DNA of 64,000 nt from assembly GCA_020726505.1 (NCBI GenBank), contig JAHLEZ010000003.1, forward strand, positions 1,116,001 through 1,180,000, read 5' to 3'. Origin of the DNA: Leptodontidium sp. MPI-SDFR-AT-0119. Its lineage: Eukaryota; Ascomycota; Leotiomycetes; Helotiales; Leptodontidiaceae. The notes below the pieces were generated by a model, which saw nothing but the letters and a program-made list of their open reading frames with translations, ran no database searches and was not told where the DNA came from. Positions 57,284-64,000 of the stretch are shown piece after piece; the first letter of the stretch is position 1, and each line of letters begins with the position of its first letter. The position numbers and the translations under genes are program-made.

Positions 57284-58091
57284 TGCGATGTGCTGCGGGA
57301 GGAGAATATCCTCGACGCTGGGCGAAATTCAAGTTTCCTGAAGATCTGGTCGGGTCGGAAAGCCAAAACCGAGGAATAGGCTGGAAGGTGAGGGGTGGTT
57401 TTTTCTGTCTGGTATTACGGGGTCATAAGGATATGAGGATACAAAAAATGAGGAGAACGAAGGGCAAGAAATTCAGCTTGAGAAAATCCTGTATCAGCAA
57501 CAAACAGGAAGTCGGAAAAGATATCAAGTAGGTAAATGCCGGAAGCATCACGGTTGGATGCCGAAGGGCTGTGAACCTCGGCTGTGACGAGGGAAGCATC
57601 GGTGTGTGTTTAGACAGAACTGCCGGAATTTGTATGCGCTGTGGGGCATCAAGCAGCCCCGCGAAGCTTTATTTATTGATTTAGAGGCTGGGATTAATGT
57701 TTGATACCGCGTCGCGGGTGCTCAGGAAAGGACCGGGAGGCTCCCATCAGTCAAGTAAGTTATTAATAATATGTTTCTTTTCTTTTCTTCCTTCCGCATC
57801 GGAGCTCTTTCGGTCTCGCAGTAGGTAAGTAGTAGCCGACCATCTATCTTAATTCGCATGTGCAGATCCGATCCGGATCCCACCAGATCCCACGTTCTAG
57901 ATTCCGCCTGAGGCGCCACACCCACAAGGCGGCGATGTTTCATCCTTGAAGCTCACAGCCTTGCATGGATACAGACAGATCTTCTAGCTTTGGGACTGTC
58001 AAGCTCTTTATCTAATTCTAGTCTAACTGTCTGTTGACCTTTCCTGTATTCCGAGAGATCGGGATGGTAAGACGGCCACTCACCACTCAAA
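57284..58091. promoter_or_regulatory. Divergent region PMP47-like carrier / palB
   Basis: 808 bp between start codons, presumed to hold both promoters. I see no GCCARG cluster here, unlike upstream of pacC. Confidence 0.45.
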
Positions 58092-60831
58092 ATGGAGGCT
58101 AAAGCTCAGGTACCTTCCCAATCACCAAGATGGTTATCAAATAGGTAATTTATCTTACCAATGGCAGGCAGCTGAATCCAGCATAGACACATCACTTACC
58201 AAAGATGATGCCTTGAAAGCCGCCATCGCCGCCGCGGAACAGTACATGAAAGCAACCGGCCTTGCGAGCAATGACCGAGCTAAAGCCAGACTTCGGGGGA
58301 AGTGCAAAGAGCTACTCTCCAGAGCTGAGCAGATCAAGAAGGCAGATGTGTGGACTCCTGTAAAGAAGGATATTTCCCTAAAAGCACCCGTATCTCAAAG
58401 AGCTATCTCGAGGCGGGAGGAGGTTATCTTGCTTGAGGGTTCGAAACTCCATGGCTTTATCTTTCCACCCTGGTCATCTGATCCCGATGATGCGATATTC
58501 GAAGAGGACTTCAATGGCTCTCCATACTACACGTATGTGACTTCCCATCATATTGGTGTCTCTTAAGTAACGAAAGTAGTGAGCCAGGGAATCTCAAATT
58601 ATCAGAATGTCAGATAGACAATTTTGGGGGATGGAAACGACCAGATGAACTCTTTCTAGAGAGCGCTAAATCGATGACTGCAACGACCGAGATTGATCTT
58701 GTGCAAGATATAACTACAGACTGTTCGGTAGTTGCCAGTCTCTGTGCTGGGACAGCGAGAGCGGTCAAGGGCCATGGAAAGGTAAAGTTCGTAAACTTCC
58801 ACAACTTCATCTACTGACCTGGGCAGCTTCTCGCTTCAATCATATATCCACATGACAAGTCCAACATGAGACCTCGAGTCTCTAAGAATGGAAAATATAT
58901 ATTTCGACTTCATTTTAATGGCTGCTATAGGAAAGTGGTTATCGATGACCGCTTACCAGCTTCGAATACTACAAGAAGCCTTCATGTGATTGACAGAAAC
59001 AACCCCCAATTGCTCTGGCCTGCTCTGATTGAAAAGGCTTATCTAAAAGTAAGAGGAGGTTATGACTTTCCTGGCTCCAATTCAGGAACGGATCTCTGGG
59101 TTCTGACAGGATGGATACCAGAACAGGTTTTCCTTCAAAGGTAAGTCTCATGCAACTTTTTGTTCTTGGAATACTGACTCAACTCCGCCTAGTGATGATC
59201 TTCAACCTGAACAACTCTGGGGCCGGATCCACAAATCATTCAGCTTCGGGGATGTCATGATTACCCTCGGAACCGGTAAACTCTCTCGCAAAGAAGAGAA
59301 AGCACTCGGTCTAGCTGGCGAGCATGACTATGCCATCCTCGACATGAAGGAAGTTGATTCCCAGCGTCTGATGCTAGTCAAGAACCCCTGGTGCGATGGC
59401 ATGGTCTGGAAAGGTTCTCACTTCAACGATTCCAACCAAAGTTGGACGTCGGAACTCAAAGACGCTCTCCCATCTGAAGAGACCCCTCTATCTCCAGGCA
59501 CATTCTGGATGTCATTCGAAGACGTTTCCCAGCACTTCGAATCTCTATATTTGAACTGGAATCCGGGACTTTTCAAATACCGTCAAGATCACCATTTCAA
59601 TTGGATAGTTCCAACGATCCAAAGCCCAGGAAGCTTCATTCACAATCCCCAATACGCCGTGAGCGCAAGCAGTTCAACTCCTGTCTGGATCCTCCTCTCT
59701 CGCCATTTCGCAACTGGAGAAGAAGACATCGCACGAAACAGCAGCCATTCCTCTCACATCCTCCCCTCCCCATCTGGCTCCTCAGCACTCGGCTTCATAA
59801 GCCTCTACATCTTCTCCGCCTCCGGTCGACGAGTCTACCTTAGTGACGATGCTCTCCACCGTGGTGCCTTCGTTGACTCCCCCCAAACCCTCGCAACACT
59901 CGACGTCTCCCCCTCAACACCCTACACGGTAGTGGTAGCCCAGCATGGCCTCCCCCTCCCAAAGTACTCCTTCACACTATCCTTCTTCTCCCGCTCGCCC
60001 CTCACAATCAGCACAGCGCCCGACTCCCTCCCCCACTGCACCTCCCACACCGGATCTTGGACTTCCCGCACAGCAGGCGGTAACGCCTCTGCATCAACTT
60101 ACCCTCTAAACCCTCAATTCAGCATCCTCCTCCCTTCCACCTCACCTGTAACCCTCATCCTCGAGACTGATCAAGAGGAACTCGCCGTACACGTAAAACT
60201 CGTCTGGGCAAACGGCAATCGTGTCTCAGCCGTAACAAGCAAAGACATAGTCGGCGGCTCAGGCGACTACCGTCGCGGCTGCGCACTGGCATCCCTCTCA
60301 TCCGTCGCAGCGGGGAAATACACCATCGTCTGCTCGACCTTCGAAGCAGGCCAGACCGGAAATTTCACCCTGCGAGTCGGCACCCAAGTCCCTAGCACCG
60401 TTCTTCCCATAGCGGCCGAAACAGCTGGACGGCTATCTCTACGTCTTCCTGTCCTAGTGTTCCAGGATGGCGTTGATAGAATGCTAGCTCCTATCACACC
60501 TTCTCGACTTACGAAATTGCGGATCATTGCAAGGTGTCCCAGTTTGCGGTTCTCCCCCTCTCGCTCTCGCCCACTCATCAAGATCTCTATCGAGCTCGGA
60601 CAGGGCCCGAACAAACGTATCATAGACGTGAGCAGTAACGGCGAATTCAGCGACAGTCCTATGGGTATACGGACTGCGGATTTAGATCTCAGTCCTGGGA
60701 TGGAGAGACAGGGTGGGTTGTGGGTTGTTGTTGAGAGGCTTGGTGGGAGAGGAGGGATTGATGAGGTTGAAGTTGAGGTTTTGAGTGATGGGAATGTGGG
60801 AGTTGGGTTGTGGGGCACGGGGGATGGTTGA
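58092..60831 (+). CDS. palB: PalB/Rim13 calpain-like cysteine protease of the pH pathway
   Basis: Exons: 58092-58109, 58168-58532, 58580-58781, 58827-59140, 59193-60831; phases close to 845 aa, close to Aspergillus PalB (about 840). Residues about 15-70 form an MIT domain (ALKAAIAAAEQYMKATGL, LRGKCKELLSRAEQIKK) for docking on ESCRT-III. The calpain core has Cys176 (QDITTDCSVVASLCAG), His344 (GLAGEHDYAILDM) and Asn364 (LVKNPWCDG). Two C2-like beta-sandwich domains follow (from about residue 450). In the known pathway PalB is recruited to cortical ESCRT sites at alkaline pH with PalA and makes the signalling cut in PacC. The first exon encodes only six residues. The unusual SVV after the active Cys differs from WFL in animal calpains but is in keeping with this divergent branch. 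Confidence 0.95.
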
Positions 60832-63259
60832 TGTCGAGATTTGAAGGTTTGGTAGCTTTAAGCCGTTTAGATTGGTTATCATACATCTGTTCATAACTTA
60901 GGGAGTTTTGGATTCAGCAATGCTGTATTTCTCATTTACATCAATTCAACATCCATATGAAGCATACATCATAGCACAAGTCGATAGATCGATCACTTCT
61001 AACAAGGTCATCTAAGGAACATCTTGTAGGCATGGGAGTGAAGGGGTGAGGGGGTGAGGGGGGAAGTGAGAATAAGAGTGAGTGAATAGATTAAAAAGCA
61101 CAGTCCGTCATTCAGTCAATTGCCTATATATAACCTAACCTAGCCCATTTTGTTCTTGAAGTAAGTTTGGATTCCGCGGCACAGACACCCTCAGAGTAAA
61201 TCTAATGCTCCAGTGTGTAGCAGGACGGAGGAAAACGCAAGAATGTATAGCATGCTGAACGCCGCCAGAGAGAAGGCGAGGATTGTAAGATCTGGTTTTC
61301 CTCAATAGTCTCGTCTAGTCTACTTATATGCCCATAGTCAAGGAAAGTTCTTTGCAAAGTGAAGTAGCTCGAATTTGACAACCGTTGAATAATCGACAAC
61401 GATCGCTAGTCGTGACACGAAGATGCGAATCCCAAACCAAAACCGTCCATCTCTCGGGTACTGTACAAGTACAAAAAACTGCACTGATCCTTTAAGTTAC
61501 CGTATCGCATCTACTGTATGATTACAAAATCTCTTTCCTAGGGAGAAGAAGAGCGGTTTACTCGCCGGTTAGTGTGCTGGGTTTTGTTCATTTGTCATTG
61601 GGTTTAGAGATTTCCGCTTTCCTACTTCGGGTTGTTTATATATCTCTTGAACCATTATTTTGCTTGCTCTCTGTTACTCACCAATTCGAGGCTACCTAGT
61701 CAAAGCGGCCTAAGCGTAGCAAGTGAGAGTGAATAAACAAAGGGCGAGACACTAACCTGACAGACCCGTAGGTTAATAACTCGGTGGATTTCGGTTACAA
61801 TAGCTAAGGACAAAAAGTGCATTCCCAGTCACTCTTCCTAACTTTAGCTTTACCTTGAGCCAATTCCAAACAAAGGGTCCATGGCATGGTTAACGAAATC
61901 AATCACAGCCAGAAGATCGAGTGACACCTGCATGTAACAATTTGGAATGGGGCCGTTCTCCAATACAACTCAAAATTGCAGCAGATTTGTGTTGTCCTTT
62001 TTTAGGTTGGCGGTGCTTCTGCCGATGTTGTCACACTGGCTCAATATTGTCGATTTCCCCATCACCATCAAGCCTCACCAAACCCATCATAACCAAAACC
62101 AAAACCAAGAGAGAGATCAACGACATCCCCCATTCCCCCCCCCCCCCCTCTCTCTCCCCACCCAAACCTTCTCAATGCAATAACCTCCCCAAAAATGGAA
62201 GAAAAGCAAACTATCCCTCAAGATCTAAACCCACTCACTCCTAAAACCTTACAACTCCAGCCTGGGAACAAGGCTCATTTCATAGATATCTATCAAATAT
62301 TGACCTGATGGTTCGATAGCAAAGATCCCTTTGATTATATATATACTAGCTAGGTAGTTGACTAGCTTAGGGCTTTAGACAGCACTTCCTACCTAGAATT
62401 CTGCCTAAAAGTTAACAAAGGTAGGTTGGAGGATTTGACTGAAAATGCTAGTATTTCTCGATGACAAACCCCTTCTCACAGTGACAATGTAAACTTCTGT
62501 GACAACACACGACACCACACCCCTGCCCCAAGCCTCTATCGAATATGTTCCTCTGTCCTCCTTCTCTTGTTGAGGTCGCACGGGGCTGGCCTCGAACATA
62601 CTCTTCATCTTTCCATGTCTCATTTCAACTCGGTCAAAGGAAGGGAAGTTGTGGGAGGTAGATAAACAGGGTAGGGTAAGTATGGATATAAATCCAGTTC
62701 CAGTTTCAGCAAACTACATAAAACCCCCAATGTCTGTTCTGTCTCGTGAACGACAGTGGTTTGTCTGGCTAATATGAAGCTCCGCTCAGCCAACATCCCC
62801 GCTGGCTCCATCTTAGCCTAGCTAAGAATATTTGACGAAAAATCTCCTCCATGCACATCTCAACTCAACACGTAAACACCCGTGCTATTGAAAGCAACAC
62901 ATCTCTGGTATAATTTGAACCTTGGGGGAATCCACCTGTAGCACCAAGCGCCGTAAAACTCCAACTTGAGGTCGAAAAAGCAATCAGAATCATTGCACAC
63001 ACCCAAGACACACCTTGCCTGCCTGCCGTTCACTCATAACTCCGTTTGCAAAATCCGACCGTGCGCCCAGATATGAGTATCACCTGTTCGGACTGTGGCA
63101 GCAAATACCAGGCTGCCAAAATTTGTTGCTGTTTTTCTCCCAAATGTTTTCTTCGAATAATGCACCTTCACTGCAACTCTCCATCGGACGCTAATGTTAA
63201 TGCCATTCGGTTGGACGGTTGGACGAATGTCAAGTTGAAACCAAGTAGCATCCAGAAGG
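60832..63259. other. Convergent intergenic region, 2.4 kb
   Basis: 3' flanks of palB and the C2H2 gene. A C14 run lies at 62135-62148. ORFs are short and low-complexity; no RNA gene is recognised. Confidence 0.5.
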
Positions 63260-64000
63260 TCACGAGGTCCCTCCTCGGCGTCGGCGGCCTCTACTGGGAC
63301 CTTCTGGTCGTTGTGATAGGACATCTCGGAGCTGGGCGTCATCTTTGTCTTTATCCGTGTGATGTACTCTAACATGTCTGTTCATTGTTAGGCATCTGAC
63401 CATGATCGTTAGATTGAGGCACCCACCTTTGAAGATTGTCTGGTCGGGGATACTTGTGTTCTCTATCGGGACAAAATGGGCAGACGTAGCCAGGAGAGTC
63501 ATGGACGAGGCCATGCCTGATCATTTCGTTCTTGCGCTTGAACCCCTTTCCACCTTCGCTTCGTGGACAACCCTTAACGCTGCAGTAGTGTGGACGATTT
63601 TGGGAATGTACATTTGCATGAGAATTCAGAAGATACTTTGGTACATTAGACCGACAATTGCACGCGGGATTCGGGTTTGTTTACCTGTGTCTGAAATGGT
63701 GGCGCACTACAGCCTTGATACGTGCATTGAAATCCGCCGATCTGAGGGTTGGTGATCCCTTCAATACTCATACGGTTCATACCTGACAAGCCGGGAGTTG
63801 AGCCAGACTGATCCGATGCTGGAGTTTCCGTGTTGCTCCCGCTATATTCGTTGGGACTCTGGTATTGAGGAGGCTCGCCATTGCTTTGGGAATGTCTCCG
63901 GTTACCGCTGGGAAAGTTTTGGTAGAAATGACCTCGACCAGGCGAAGGTAACTGATTTCTGAACACATCGGTAGGTGACTTTGGTGGAGATCCATGACCT
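63260..64000 (-). CDS. C2H2 zinc-finger transcription factor, 5' part outside the window
   Basis: Exons seen (minus): 64000-63685 (continues past the edge), 63635-63427, 63377-63260; the stop at 63260 closes the frame. The fragment starts in a Ser/Pro/Asn/Gly-rich region (QYQSPNEYSGSNTETPASDQ) and then has three fingers: FQCTYQGCSAPPFQTQ with its His pair in YLLNSHANVH; YCSVKGCPRSEGGKGFKRKN with EMIRHGLVH; and YVCPFCPDREHKYPRPDN with LQRHVRVHH. The last finger is split by an intron between DNLQ and RHVRVHH. It ends with an Arg-rich tail (PSRGRRRRGGTS). The three-finger arrangement is common in fungal regulators; I cannot assign a named gene. Confidence 0.88.

Noticed and set aside
57223..57531. 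102-codon plus-strand ORF over the start of the PMP47-like gene
   Set aside because: Antisense to its first exon and promoter; no independent support.
1..64000. tRNA, 5S rRNA, CRISPR, transposon or viral genes
   Set aside because: I looked by eye for B-box-like GGTTCGANNCC, reverse transcriptase or transposase motifs and regular spaced repeats and found none convincing; a tRNAscan or RepeatMasker run would settle it.

Overview
The window is nuclear DNA of a filamentous ascomycete (Pezizomycotina). Genes carry short introns (about 45-135 nt) with fungal GT...CTAAC/CTGAC...AG signals. The proteins include PacC, PalB, a GPI-type wall protein, a DUF3602 protein and PMP47-type and DHA1-type carriers, as expected of such a fungus. 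The style of the gene models fits Leotiomycetes best, but that is an impression. I see no bacterial, viral or transposon genes, no CRISPR array and no convincing tRNA or rRNA. Exon joins below were built by hand; in almost every multi-exon gene all phases close and the last exon ends in a stop.

Layout. 0.2-3.7 kb: a SnoaL/NTF2-like protein and a poly(A)-polymerase-like protein ending in an MJ1316 domain. 4.3-4.8 kb: a doubtful, possibly broken ORF. 6.1-8.1 kb: pacC, the ambient-pH zinc-finger regulator, behind a promoter holding five GCCAAG sites. 9.7-16.4 kb: a long ING/PHD protein, a fungal membrane protein and a C2H2 regulator. 16.4-21.6 kb: a 5 kb stretch without a gene I can support. 21.6-30.4 kb: DUF3602 protein, DHA1 transporter, mitochondrial PP2C phosphatase (Ptc5-like) and the rRNA m5C methyltransferase Rcm1. 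31-40.3 kb: GFA enzyme, an unrecognised small four-exon gene, Prp18, SAP18, NDUFB4-like complex I subunit, a glutathione S-transferase with an apparent 1-nt frameshift, and a large LCAT-like lipase. 42-51 kb: GPI-anchored wall protein, TFIIIC subunit Tfc4 and Vts1. 54-61 kb: ribosomal protein eL29, a PMP47-like carrier and the calpain protease PalB. 63.3-64 kb: a C2H2 factor running off the right edge.

Functional themes. The pH-signalling protease PalB and its pathway target PacC lie about 50 kb apart. Several genes serve RNA biology (Prp18, SAP18, Vts1, Rcm1, eL29, Tfc4, the MJ1316 protein). Several serve mitochondria or peroxisomes (PDH phosphatase, NDUFB4, PMP47). Many neighbours are divergent pairs with 360-810 bp between starts (Prp18/SAP18, NDUFB4/GST, Rcm1/GFA, PMP47/palB), so promoter sharing is possible.
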